The notes under the pieces: model-generated
Database searches by the model: none
Told to the model about the DNA's origin: nothing
The model's input: the letters and a program-made list of their open reading frames with translations, nothing else
NCBI GenBank assembly: GCA_016845065.1
Contig: JAERTG010000092.1
Coordinates: 57,012-121,011 of the forward strand
Source: Fidelibacterota bacterium
Lineage (GTDB): Bacteria; Fidelibacterota; UBA8477; JABMPR01
Reading direction: 5' to 3'
DNA length: 64,000 bases
Program-made: the position numbers and the translations under genes
Shown here: piece by piece, positions 36,801 to 44,409 of the stretch
Layout of the letters: the number at the start of each line of letters is the position of its first letter
Numbering within the stretch: position 1 is the stretch's first letter

Positions 36801-37274
36801 CAACAAACTATGATGCAGTTAGGTGCTGGTAGCCCCTCGATGATGCAACAGCTCGCCAGGCAGCAGATGCAGCTTCGTGAAGCGCTTAAGCAGATTGAGA
36901 ATGGTATGGGCTCTGATTCGCGAATGCTTGGAGATCTGGGAAAAATTGGCGAGGAAATGGAGGAGGTAGCTAAAAAACTGCAGGGGAAAAGACCTTCTCA
37001 AAAGATCCATGAGCAACAGGAACGCATACTTAGCCGACTTCTAGATGCTCAGCGCTCAGCCACCAAAAAGGACTTTAGCAAGAAGAGAAAGTCTGAAACT
37101 GCAGGTTCAAATCCTTTTTGGACAGGTCGAGACTCACTACCCGATGATCTCGGTGAAACAAGAAATCAGCTCTATGAAGAATTGATATTTAGTTTGAAGC
37201 AGGATTATACACGAGAAGAACAGGCTCTCATTCGAGAATACATCAATCGGTTGGAGACCAAAATCAATGAATAG
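33894..37274 (+). CDS. DUF4175-family large membrane protein with Gln/Glu-rich coiled coil
   Basis: A 1126-residue protein. Two membrane helices at about 40-60 and 66-90, a cytoplasmic-looking stretch (RPEYLALQIGEKLPEIGDRILNAVQLG, typical of DUF4175), a third helix near 165-180, a beta-rich exported region with Ig-like strands (about 190-540; RIRPPSYTRLP), then 550 residues of Gln/Glu/Met-rich helix forming a long coiled coil (540-1100), and a basic segment with QQERILSRLLDAQRS followed by a charged C-terminus. It is probably inner-membrane anchored with a large periplasmic part. It starts three bases after the DUF4159 stop and overlaps the TPR gene by eight bases. Function unknown. Confidence 0.83.
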   Translation: MTTPPKAKSNLSGTANSELLQLTQHARSEARGKGALFGVSGFTFIALLVTLFVWLESFRYFSPEFKTFFLSLIGGLGLLTVLGILGIYWLLKRQRIKSTRPEYLALQIGEKLPEIGDRILNAVQLGNRGTPDGISSSLHQAAVESGLKVIEKVPGGLLFPTSKIYHYLKRTGVGVAVLLLLYIINFQDTNAAITRLSQPEVAFEYPLPLQLKLSSTAAQVLAGDSLILNGLLNGRSFDKVELIIQTRKDTNVYTVDVTEKSFSLPMNHLLNSFTAMARVMNNRSWEPWEEISSNEVVVQVINRPLVQDLTVRIRPPSYTRLPTEIFTRNIMDISGFRGSRVSIEGLASKDIASGFLHFDNSKSIPLEMVGSRFKAGFNLNRADQVWIELVDHEDINNLDPLVYPVYVATDVPPIIKVLVPGQDVIIGDKMLLPTRLKLDDDFGFSSLELNYQTQHPDYLIEDTTVYKMKVDLPRSDLSSIEFNFTWDMNDVSMMPEDAVQYWYTVWDNNSVDGYQQGSTQKWLARLPSLDEMFEEIAQGNEQVKQEQEDILEVVKEIKEKVSELALEVQKDPNLSWEQQQEASEAIEQVKNLKEQLENISEQLDQMMTSAEEQNLFSDETLDKYAELQELMEQLITPELQEAMERLQEAMEEDNPREMEAALEDFQSAMENFQKSVERTLEIFKQVEIEQKIDELATRLNDLAKRQETLNSDIESGSSPDAAMQEEKIASDFDKTQELAESLEDLLDQSEDLSSESVQDLKEQMESEQISQNLDEAASHMQSGEMSKAMPPSKQAEKSLKKMAAQSSQMQSALQQQMMAEVMSEFRSALLKTLRLSQSQEDIEGPTSRTSRQSSLLRDFADSQMGLMQGLQQLSAELQELGNKTFAVSPSLGRSMGIIQANMQEAIKDLEARNPRKSSQSQAAARESLNRMARQLANSMESLQQSGESSGFSEYMQQLQQMAGQQQGLNQQTMMQLGAGSPSMMQQLARQQMQLREALKQIENGMGSDSRMLGDLGKIGEEMEEVAKKLQGKRPSQKIHEQQERILSRLLDAQRSATKKDFSKKRKSETAGSNPFWTGRDSLPDDLGETRNQLYEELIFSLKQDYTREEQALIREYINRLETKINE

Positions 37275-39171
37275 AGTCATCATTAGATTTTTGATTTTTG
37301 CTTTATCCATTCCTTTTCTCGTAGTTGATGAAGCAAACGGGCAGGGAATTTCGGGTCGAGCAAAATCGCAGGATCAAATATTAGAGCAACGAGCCTCATC
37401 TTTAGCCCGATTGGGTAGAACTGAAGAAGCAGTGGATCTTTATCTCGAAATCCTGTATAAGAACCCCAGAAATTACAATATCTATTTCCGAGTGAGCAAT
37501 CTTATGCCCGGTCCAGAAAATGCACCTGTTTTGCTTGAAATTCTGGGTGACATTTTAAAAACTCAATCTAACAATACTCGGCTTTCAGCAGAGAAGGGTC
37601 GATTGCTCTATCTACTGGATAGGAATGCAGAAGCTGTTCAGCATTGGCAAGGGTTAGTTCATAATAATCGGAATAACAATTTTATTTATAATTCAGTCAC
37701 CAATGCCATGTTACAAGCCGGTGCAACTACTGAGGCAATAGATCTACTAAACAAGGGTAGAAAAAGTTTAAATGACCCCCAGGCATTTGCATTCGAATTG
37801 GCTCGCATTTATGCCGCAGCTCATGATTATGACAATGCCAGTAGGGAGTACCTATCACACCTTGATAAAAACCCTGGTATGTTGGACCACATCAGCAACC
37901 AACTTATTAGGTTGCTTGAGAATGACGGTGCCTTTGATCTGATAAATGCCAATATGAAACAGAGATTAGCCCTCCCAGGGGATCATCAAATTCTAGTTCT
38001 GGCTCAGGCAAAAATTCTTCTTCACGAGCAACACTATGCAGAATGTGCTAAAACCATTCTTGCCTCTGATCTAAGTCGCTCCATGAAGGATGTGATGGCA
38101 ATTGCCAATGATCTATTGGCTGAACATGCCTGGGTTCCTGCTGCTGATTTATTTCTTTTTATCTCGGCAAATAGTAAGGATAAAAGGCAAATTGGGGAAG
38201 CGCTTTTAAATCTGGCTTCCACCTACGAGTATAGACTCCAACAAGAACAAAGTTACAAATCTCTCAGTGGTTATTTCCAGGGGAATCAATTTCTGGATCT
38301 TGATGTAAGGTTTCCCAGTACTGAGGATGCTTCTCTAGAGCGGACCCTAAAACTCTATGATAGTTTGCAAACCCTGCTCCCTCGAACCAATGAGGCTTTC
38401 CGAGCTTCTTTTCACATCGCTGAAATTCAGTTGATGGTTAGCGGCGACGTAGATCGGGCAGTGCGAGGTTTTCAAAATATATTTTCCAATGCCCCGCGCA
38501 GAGATATTCGATTGTCAGGAGGTAGGCGACTGGTAGATGCCTTGCTGGTGAAGGGTGATACACTAGCGGCTCTTCAGACTTTAACAGAAATGGTGGATAA
38601 ATTAAACCTTGATGAAGATGCACCGGAAATTGTTGCTTCAAGAATAAAAATAAGAATCCATCAAGGTGACATTTCTCGTTTAAAACGCGAATTACTCAAT
38701 TTGAGTGGTGCCGCTTCTCCTGCAGACCCGATTTTTAATGATGGTCTTGAATTGATGGCTCTGATAGATGGCAATGGTGATGAAAATGACCCTCAGTTAA
38801 TAAATTATCTGAAAGCGGAGAGGTTTGTTATTCAGCACAAACTCACAGAGGCGATACGCACACTTCAAGACATCCGTGGTGAATCATCTTCCATTGCAGA
38901 TGAGGCAGGTGTAAGGTCCATTCAAATCCTTCTCGCTCTCGGTAATTCAGACGAGGCTGTCAAAGCAATGGATAATTTTCTATATACTTTCTCCGATTCA
39001 CCGTGGAGAGCTCAAGTCCTGGTCTGGCGTGGAGAAGAACTCCAGTTCAAACAGAATGACCCACAGGCTGCCATCCCATTCTATGAAGAGGTGATTGTCA
39101 ATAATCCCCATTTCCTCGGTATTCAGGAGCTTAGGATCAGGTTAAGAAGTCTAATAGGTGGTGATTCGTGA
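37267..39171 (+). CDS. Exported TPR-repeat protein
   Basis: A 634-residue protein with a signal peptide (IIRFLIFALSIPFLVV, mature start near residue 25) followed by tetratricopeptide repeats over most of its length, for example LARLGRTEEAVDLYLEILYKNP, LDRNAEAVQHWQGLV, GATTEAIDLLNKGRK, AHDYDNASREYLSHLDKNPG and, near the end, GNSDEAVKAMDNFLY and NDPQAAIPFYEEVIVNNP. It overlaps DUF4175 by eight bases and the next gene by one base (TGATG). It is presumably a periplasmic scaffold binding the other products of the operon. Confidence 0.82.
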   Translation: MNRVIIRFLIFALSIPFLVVDEANGQGISGRAKSQDQILEQRASSLARLGRTEEAVDLYLEILYKNPRNYNIYFRVSNLMPGPENAPVLLEILGDILKTQSNNTRLSAEKGRLLYLLDRNAEAVQHWQGLVHNNRNNNFIYNSVTNAMLQAGATTEAIDLLNKGRKSLNDPQAFAFELARIYAAAHDYDNASREYLSHLDKNPGMLDHISNQLIRLLENDGAFDLINANMKQRLALPGDHQILVLAQAKILLHEQHYAECAKTILASDLSRSMKDVMAIANDLLAEHAWVPAADLFLFISANSKDKRQIGEALLNLASTYEYRLQQEQSYKSLSGYFQGNQFLDLDVRFPSTEDASLERTLKLYDSLQTLLPRTNEAFRASFHIAEIQLMVSGDVDRAVRGFQNIFSNAPRRDIRLSGGRRLVDALLVKGDTLAALQTLTEMVDKLNLDEDAPEIVASRIKIRIHQGDISRLKRELLNLSGAASPADPIFNDGLELMALIDGNGDENDPQLINYLKAERFVIQHKLTEAIRTLQDIRGESSSIADEAGVRSIQILLALGNSDEAVKAMDNFLYTFSDSPWRAQVLVWRGEELQFKQNDPQAAIPFYEEVIVNNPHFLGIQELRIRLRSLIGGDS

Positions 39172-40427
39172 TGCATTTCAAACATATGTTAGGAGTTCTT
39201 CTTCTGGTAAGTTCGCTATTTTCTCAAAAGATTTTGATTCCCATGGATGAAACCCAAAGTGATCATCTCAAGGCCTATGGCGTTGCTTTTTGGGTCCTGG
39301 AACGGGACATCGATATCGAGTGGTTGCTGAATTATCGAGGTGGTAGCTTTCTTATTGATAATTACGCAGATATTGTCCGCGAACTGAGGCTGAGGGATGT
39401 GAAGTTTGAAACTGTTCCTGCTGGAGCAGAGATAAACATCTATGCGACTATTGAATCCAACAATATGGATATTGTCCTACTTGAAAAAGCACCTGAAGTA
39501 GCTGTGTATTCTCCTCCTGGTAAACAACCCTGGGATGATGCAGTTACTTTAGCACTTGAATATGCTGAGGTAGAATATGATGTGATCTGGGATGCTGAAG
39601 TTCTTGATGGTAAGCTCAGCGATTATGACTGGCTCCACTTGCACCATGAGGATTTTACAGGACAGTATGGAAAATTTTACCGCAACTACCGTAACGCGGC
39701 CTGGTATCGGAAACAGCAAAGTGAATATGAAGCCTTTGCCGCTAAAAGGGGTTATGCTAGTGTCACAGAAGAGAAAAAAGCTGTGGCGAGGCGAATTCGT
39801 GACTATGTGTTCAAGGGGGGATTTTTATTTGCCATGTGCAGCGCAACGGACGCTCTGGACATCGCTCTATCAGCAGAGGGAGTTGATATTGCCGCAAGAC
39901 CATATGATCATACCCCAGTTGATCCCCAGGCGCAATCCAAACTGGCATTTGGGAAAACCCTGGCCTTTGAGAACTACCAGATAATAACAGATCCAATGGT
40001 TTATGAGTATAGTAACATTGATGAACCACCAAGTGATCGACCACGTACTCGAGGAGCTGAAGCTGATTATTTTACTCTTTTTGAATTCTCAGCTAAATGG
40101 GATCCAGTTCCCACCATGCTAACCCAGAATCATGTCGGAGTGATAAAGGGTTTCATGGGACAGACAACAGGATTTCGTAGATCTACAATTAAAAAGCATG
40201 TTGTGGTTATGGGAGATGTGCCGGGCCAGGAGCAGGTGAAATACATACATGGTGCTCTGGGCAAAGGGACTTTTACATTTCTCGGTGGTCATGATCCAGA
40301 GGACTATCAACATTTTGTCGGGGATCCACCGACTCAACTATCCCTACACAGGAACTCACCAGGATATCGATTAATTCTCAACAACATCCTTTTCCCCGCT
40401 GCAAAGAAGAAAGAACGCAAAACTTAA
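39171..40427 (+). CDS. Exported protein with amidotransferase-like core (often misnamed asparagine synthetase B)
   Basis: About 418 residues with a signal peptide (MLGVLLLVSSLFSQ). The mature part begins ILIPMDETQSDHLKAYGVAFWVL, a motif of exported FCB proteins that some databases label asparagine synthetase B, a name not supported by any AsnB motif. The centre has DWLHLHHEDFTGQYG, then RDYVFKGGFLFAMCSATDALD, echoing DUF4159 (RDYLTGGGFLHADD). Unlike DUF4159 it has a Cys (about residue 223) at the position of a GATase nucleophile. The end has GKGTFTFLGGHDPEDYQ. AGGTGGTGA precedes the ATG by six bases; GTG at 39168 is an alternative. Last gene of the operon. Confidence 0.7.
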   Translation: MHFKHMLGVLLLVSSLFSQKILIPMDETQSDHLKAYGVAFWVLERDIDIEWLLNYRGGSFLIDNYADIVRELRLRDVKFETVPAGAEINIYATIESNNMDIVLLEKAPEVAVYSPPGKQPWDDAVTLALEYAEVEYDVIWDAEVLDGKLSDYDWLHLHHEDFTGQYGKFYRNYRNAAWYRKQQSEYEAFAAKRGYASVTEEKKAVARRIRDYVFKGGFLFAMCSATDALDIALSAEGVDIAARPYDHTPVDPQAQSKLAFGKTLAFENYQIITDPMVYEYSNIDEPPSDRPRTRGAEADYFTLFEFSAKWDPVPTMLTQNHVGVIKGFMGQTTGFRRSTIKKHVVVMGDVPGQEQVKYIHGALGKGTFTFLGGHDPEDYQHFVGDPPTQLSLHRNSPGYRLILNNILFPAAKKKERKT

Positions 40428-40465
40428 ACAGATTTTAAGAATTGATTAACTAGTTCGCATGAGGT

Positions 40466-40514
40466 AAATGCAATACGTATCATCTATTGTTAATCCTTAT
40501 GTCAAATTGCATTT
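40466..40514. promoter_or_regulatory. 9-bp inverted repeat between the DUF4175 operon and the next gene
   Basis: AAATGCAAT (40466-40474) and ATTGCATTT (40506-40514) form a perfect inverted pair 31 bases apart in a 153-base gap. No T run follows, so it is not a normal terminator. It could be a two-site operator upstream of the gene starting at 40581. Confidence 0.35.
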
Positions 40515-40580
40515 CCAGCAACCTGCATTTTCACATATCTCTTTGTATTGTTTCCAAGACGTGTAATTTTTAAGCCAAAT

Positions 40581-41237
40581 ATGAAAGCATCTATCGGATT
40601 TATTCTTGCCCTCGTTTGCTTAACCGTCCAGGCACAGGACTCTAGCTACAGCTATGCTGGTTGGGGCAAGCCTGGTTCTGCAAGATCTGTTCCCCTGAAG
40701 GTCTTGAAGGATAAATCCTTTACACTGGTTATTCTCAGTGGCGAGAACCCTGTATTGATAAAACGATTCAATGAAAAACATGCGCTCCACGAGCACATTG
40801 AGAATGAATATGACGAGTATGGGAATCATAGATCAAGCAAATTATTTGATGCCTCTGGACGTCTTCGAGAGGAAAGTATATTTCAGAACGACCCAACTGA
40901 AATGGCCCTTTTCCGAACCATCTTTGGTAACACTTTTGTCCCAGCTAATTCAAACTTCATGATCCGTAGAGAGTATAACGACTACGAGCGTGAAACGGGT
41001 TACTTCATCATAGGTGTGACAGGTCAAACGTTGTTCTCTAGAGTGACATTGTATCGAGAAGATCGCCGAAAGGATCGTGAAATTCTTAAGGATAATCTCG
41101 CAGATAAGATTCTAACTGAACGACGCTATAAATACATCGATTCTGAAAATCGTACGGTGTTGGAAGAGTTTGATGGCTCGGGCAAAATGGTGCAAAGAGT
41201 GGTACTATTTGATCATCATGATATTATCCAAGAGTAA
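40581..41237 (+). CDS. Secreted YD-like beta protein of unknown function
   Basis: About 218 residues. A signal peptide (MKASIGFILALVCLTVQAQD) supports the ATG at 40581; the frame can be read from TTG 40548 but those 11 codons precede it without purpose. The mature protein is a series of charged strand-turn-strand units (NEYDEYGNHRSS, DASGRLREES, YRYIDSENRTVLEEFDGSGK-like turns), similar in style to the lipoprotein at 17671-18588. No catalytic motif. It is followed 16 bases later by an RMDN-like gene, probably in one transcript. Confidence 0.68.
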   Translation: MKASIGFILALVCLTVQAQDSSYSYAGWGKPGSARSVPLKVLKDKSFTLVILSGENPVLIKRFNEKHALHEHIENEYDEYGNHRSSKLFDASGRLREESIFQNDPTEMALFRTIFGNTFVPANSNFMIRREYNDYERETGYFIIGVTGQTLFSRVTLYREDRRKDREILKDNLADKILTERRYKYIDSENRTVLEEFDGSGKMVQRVVLFDHHDIIQE

Positions 41238-41253
41238 TGAATTTGGAGGGAGT

Positions 41254-42039
41254 ATGAGAAGAAGTGTGTCAATATTATTCATCCTGAGTTTGACCATTGT
41301 TGGTGTTGCCCAGGATGTAATCGAAGACACTGAAGTTCTTGTAGATCCCTTTACAGGCTTGCTCTTGCAAGCAGAGGTCGCCCATGATGCCAAGGACTAC
41401 GAAGCCACTATGAGCCTCTTGAAGTCTGCTGAACAACTCGATGGTCAGAATGAAGAGGTAATGTGGAAAATCAGTCGCGGGTATTTTGATTTTGCCGATC
41501 GCAAACCCAATGATCTTGAGTATAAGAAAAAATACATTTATGATGGCAGAACCTATGCAGAAAAGGCATTGGCCCTGAATGACAAGAGTGCAGGTGGACA
41601 CAAGTGGTATGCCATACATCATGGACAGATTGGTGAAGCCGAGGGTACTGAACAAAAAATTAAAAACTCCTATGGTATGCGAGATCATACCATGCTGGCA
41701 ATCAAATATGATCCAACTGATGCCGGGAATTACCATGTTATGGGTCGTTGGCACTTTGCCCTGTCTGATTTATCATGGATCGAACGTCAGGTCGCCAGTT
41801 TAATTTATGCAACACCACCAGAAGCTTCATTCGAGGAAGCTCTTGAATTTTTCAAAAAGGCTCATGATTTGGATAAAAAGGATATCCGTAATATGTTGTA
41901 CATAGGTTACTGCTATGATGAGCTTGATGATGAAAAGGCTGCCGCTGACTGGTTTAATATGGCGAGGAATACTAATGCTACCAGCGAGAGTGACCGTGGC
42001 TTGCAAGTCGAGGCAAAAGAAGCTCTAGACGATTTATAA
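41254..42039 (+). CDS. RMDN-like TPR protein, exported
   Basis: About 261 residues with signal peptide (VSILFILSLTIVGVAQD). The mature part has TPR helices and the specific blocks SAGGHKWYAIHHGQIGEAEG, YHVMGRWHFALSDLSWIERQVASLIYATPPEASFEEAL and NMLYIGYCYDELDDEKAAADWF. These match the regulator-of-microtubule-dynamics (RMDN/FAM82) family, which has bacterial homologues of unknown role. A GGAGGG site sits just before the ATG at 41254; the upstream ATG at 41170 lies within the previous gene and lacks a signal peptide. A strong terminator follows. Confidence 0.78.
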   Translation: MRRSVSILFILSLTIVGVAQDVIEDTEVLVDPFTGLLLQAEVAHDAKDYEATMSLLKSAEQLDGQNEEVMWKISRGYFDFADRKPNDLEYKKKYIYDGRTYAEKALALNDKSAGGHKWYAIHHGQIGEAEGTEQKIKNSYGMRDHTMLAIKYDPTDAGNYHVMGRWHFALSDLSWIERQVASLIYATPPEASFEEALEFFKKAHDLDKKDIRNMLYIGYCYDELDDEKAAADWFNMARNTNATSESDRGLQVEAKEALDDL

Positions 42040-42052
42040 TAATCATTTTGAA

Positions 42053-42084
42053 AAGGGCACTCCCAGTGAGTGCCCTTCTTTTTT
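42053..42084 (+). terminator. Rho-independent terminator after the RMDN-like gene
   Basis: AAGGGCACTC-CCAGT-GAGTGCCCTT, a ten-base stem with a five-base loop followed by CTTTTTT. It ends the transcript of the two genes before it, and the LD-carboxypeptidase starts 17 bases later from its own promoter or read-through. Confidence 0.9.
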
Positions 42085-42100
42085 AAAGTAAGGAACATAC

Positions 42101-43030
42101 ATGATTACGCCTGACCCTATTCAACCCGGTGCTACTTTTGCTGTGATCTCGCCTGCATCCGCCCCTAAAGCTGAAAAACTTGACCGAGGGTTGGATTATC
42201 TTCGTTCACAGGGATATAAGATCAAGGAGGGTCCAAACCTCCGAGGAAAAAATAAGTATCTCTCTGGACATGGTCCCGAACAGTTAGCGGATATCCACTG
42301 GGCGTTCGAAGACAATGAAATAGATGCTATCATTTGTAGTAGGGGAGGCTATGGTACACCACGCTTCCTTGATGATCTGAATTATGAGTTGATAGCTCAA
42401 AACCCAAAATTCTTCATTGGTTATTCTGATATAACCGCCTTGCAATGCGCCTTAGCAGTTGAGACAGGCTTGATTGGAATATCTGGTGTTATGGCAGCGG
42501 TTGAGATGGCTGCAGAAGAGGGAATCGATCCTTTTACTGAGCAGGGTTTTTGGGATTTGATCAGTAAGCCAATGCCAGGACAGATTCTTAAAAATCCCCA
42601 AGATATGCCCTTTACAACTCTCTCAGATGGAATGGGTGAAGGGACCCTGGTAGGTGGTTGTTTTTCATTATTCGATAATCTCATGGGAACACCCTATTTT
42701 CCTGATGTGGCTGGTGCTATCATGGTACTGGAGGATATTGGAGAAAATGTTCAGCATCTGGATCGCATGCTCAGTCAATTTAAAATGGCTGGATTTTTCC
42801 ATGGGGAAGATAGGGTTAATGGACTGATGCTAGGTCAGTTTATTGATGCCTGGGAAAAGGCTGATGAGGATGATTTCTTTCTAGATGAACTTGTGAGAGA
42901 CATTATCGGCGAAGTGGACTTTCCCATTGTCTCCGATGTGGCCTATGGACACGGTATGCGCAAAATGACACTACCGCTGGGGGCCAAGGTAAAACTTAAT
43001 GGAAGTGATGGGAGTCTGACCCTATTATGA
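42101..43030 (+). CDS. ldcA: LD-carboxypeptidase (peptidase family S66)
   Basis: Removes the terminal D-Ala from murein tetrapeptides in the cytoplasm, a step in murein recycling; the S66 family also includes microcin-immunity MccF enzymes. It has 309 residues. Motifs: AVISPAS near the N-terminus, IICSRGGYGTPRFL, the nucleophile GYSDITAL with Ser109, the acidic site VLEDIGENVQHLDRML, and the His of DVAYGHGMRKMTLPLG. No signal peptide. The stop overlaps the next start by ATGA. Confidence 0.9.
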   Translation: MITPDPIQPGATFAVISPASAPKAEKLDRGLDYLRSQGYKIKEGPNLRGKNKYLSGHGPEQLADIHWAFEDNEIDAIICSRGGYGTPRFLDDLNYELIAQNPKFFIGYSDITALQCALAVETGLIGISGVMAAVEMAAEEGIDPFTEQGFWDLISKPMPGQILKNPQDMPFTTLSDGMGEGTLVGGCFSLFDNLMGTPYFPDVAGAIMVLEDIGENVQHLDRMLSQFKMAGFFHGEDRVNGLMLGQFIDAWEKADEDDFFLDELVRDIIGEVDFPIVSDVAYGHGMRKMTLPLGAKVKLNGSDGSLTLL

Positions 43031-43656
43031 TTTCTGATTGGACGGAATGGTTGGGATATATTGCGTCAGTAGTTGTGGCCGTATCTCTAACTATGACAAA
43101 TATCCGACGATTAAGGTGGATAAACATGGTTGGTGCCATCGCCTTCACTATTTATGGAGCTGTTTTGCAACTATATCCAGTTCTAGTTGTGAATGGGTTT
43201 ATTGTGGGTGTAAACATTTACTATCTCGTACGCATTGCGCTTACGAAAGAACACTTCCATCTCATTCCTATCTCCTGGGATACGAGTATCTTTCTGCCTC
43301 GGTTTATACAATTTTATCTAAATGATATTCGTAAGCATTTCCCTGATGTAGTTGTTGATGATTTGAGACAGTACAGATCAGTTTTCATTACGAGAAATGT
43401 AGTTCCCGTAGGTCTTTTTATATATGAACGACTTGAAAATGGTATTATCCAGATTCATCTCGATTATGAAATACCCATGTATCGTGATTATGAGAGTGCC
43501 CGCTATTTTTTCCGTGAATTCCGAGAAATGGTCCAGGAAAAAGGTTTTCATACCTATGTTGCCTATTGTAGTGTTCCAGTCCATCAACGTTATTTGCGTC
43601 GTATGAAGTTCACGGAGGATGCCAGCAAACCTGGTCGTTTCGTTCGTGAAATGTAA
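43027..43656 (+). CDS. YgjV-like membrane segment fused to a GNAT-like domain
   Basis: A 209-residue protein. Three N-terminal helices (about 8-75; WLGYIASVVVAVSLTMTNIRRLRWINMVGAIAF resembles YgjV) are followed by a soluble region with strand-helix order like an acyltransferase: RSVFITRNVVPVGLFIYE, LDYEIPMYRDYESARYFF and QRYLRRMKF. The acetyl-CoA loop is not the classical Q/RxxGxG/A, so activity is uncertain. It overlaps ldcA by four bases. Function unknown; a membrane-anchored modifying enzyme is one possibility. Confidence 0.6.
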   Translation: MISDWTEWLGYIASVVVAVSLTMTNIRRLRWINMVGAIAFTIYGAVLQLYPVLVVNGFIVGVNIYYLVRIALTKEHFHLIPISWDTSIFLPRFIQFYLNDIRKHFPDVVVDDLRQYRSVFITRNVVPVGLFIYERLENGIIQIHLDYEIPMYRDYESARYFFREFREMVQEKGFHTYVAYCSVPVHQRYLRRMKFTEDASKPGRFVREM

Positions 43657-43685
43657 ATTTAACGATATAGCCTAGGAGTTGCCCC

Positions 43686-44342
43686 ATGTTTCGTAAAATT
43701 ATCATCCTCACTTTACTGCTCTCAAGTGTCACGACAGCTCAAAATTTCCAACTTCACTACGAAGCTTCTGGCGAAAGGGAGTTTTTTGTCACCACCCTTG
43801 AGATGTTTAAACCGGATCAATACGGATCAACTTTCTGGTTTGTGGACATGGAGTATTCTGCTCCAGGTGTCAGGGCTATTTCACTCTCATATTGGGAGAT
43901 AGCAAGATCATTTACCCTGCCGATCAAAAACCTTTCTGCTACCGCACAATACAATGATGGTGTTGCTAACTTCGGATCGTTGGGTCAGGTTTGGCTTGTA
44001 GGAGTCAACTACTATTTAGATCTGGGTTTTATTGCCCTGCCAACAGATATTCTTTATAGGGCAGCGCAAGGTGCCGGATCAGCAGATTTTCAGATCACTA
44101 CGACCTGGTTTGTGCCCCTCATGGATGGTAATGTTGAACTTTCTGGATTCCTTGATATCTGGTCCCAGGATGAATTTGGTTCAGATGATAAACAGATCGT
44201 GATTTTAGGTGAACCTCAACTCTGGTACAACGCAAATAAGCATCTTTCCATTGGGGGGGAAGTGGAAATCAGTAACAATTTTGTTTTTGGTGCAGATGGT
44301 GTTCAAGCACTGCCAACCATTGGTTTACGCTGGACCTTTTAA
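43686..44342 (+). CDS. DUF5020-family outer-membrane protein (Tsx-like)
   Basis: A 218-residue exported beta-barrel. The signal peptide (IILTLLLSSVTTAQ) is followed by NFQLHYEASGEREFFVTTLEMFKPDQYGSTFWFVDMEY, typical of DUF5020/nucleoside-channel-like proteins, amphipathic strands (SLSYWEIARSF, LVGVNYYLDLG, FSGFLDIWSQDEF-like) and the terminal strand TIGLRWTF ending in Phe. AGGAG precedes the ATG. A bidirectional terminator follows. Confidence 0.82.
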   Translation: MFRKIIILTLLLSSVTTAQNFQLHYEASGEREFFVTTLEMFKPDQYGSTFWFVDMEYSAPGVRAISLSYWEIARSFTLPIKNLSATAQYNDGVANFGSLGQVWLVGVNYYLDLGFIALPTDILYRAAQGAGSADFQITTTWFVPLMDGNVELSGFLDIWSQDEFGSDDKQIVILGEPQLWYNANKHLSIGGEVEISNNFVFGADGVQALPTIGLRWTF

Positions 44343-44367
44343 ACTAATTCGAACCGATTAGAATTGA

Positions 44368-44395
44368 AAAAGAGCCGAGTTAACTCGGCTCTTTT
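44368..44395. terminator. Bidirectional terminator between the DUF5020 gene and the amidohydrolase
   Basis: AAAAGAGCCGAG-TTAA-CTCGGCTCTTTT is a 12-base perfect stem with a four-base loop, flanked by A and T runs, between convergent genes. It can end both transcripts. Confidence 0.92.
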
Positions 44396-44409
44396 AATTT
44401 GAGGCAATA

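Noticed and set aside
35435..37016. Minus-strand open frames within the DUF4175 gene
   Set aside because: They are shadows of the biased Gln/Glu-rich coding sequence, with no start signals or homology.
35470..37200. DUF4175 coiled coil as an SMC or motor ATPase
   Set aside because: No Walker A or B motif is present; the region is a simple Gln/Glu/Met-rich helix.
39171..40427. Asparagine synthetase B
   Set aside because: A label I recall for relatives, but there is no AsnB catalytic Cys2, no ATP-pyrophosphatase motif and the protein has a signal peptide.
41170..41253. Upstream start for the RMDN-like gene
   Set aside because: It would overlap the previous gene by 68 bases and put the signal peptide at residue 29; the ATG at 41254 has GGAGGG.
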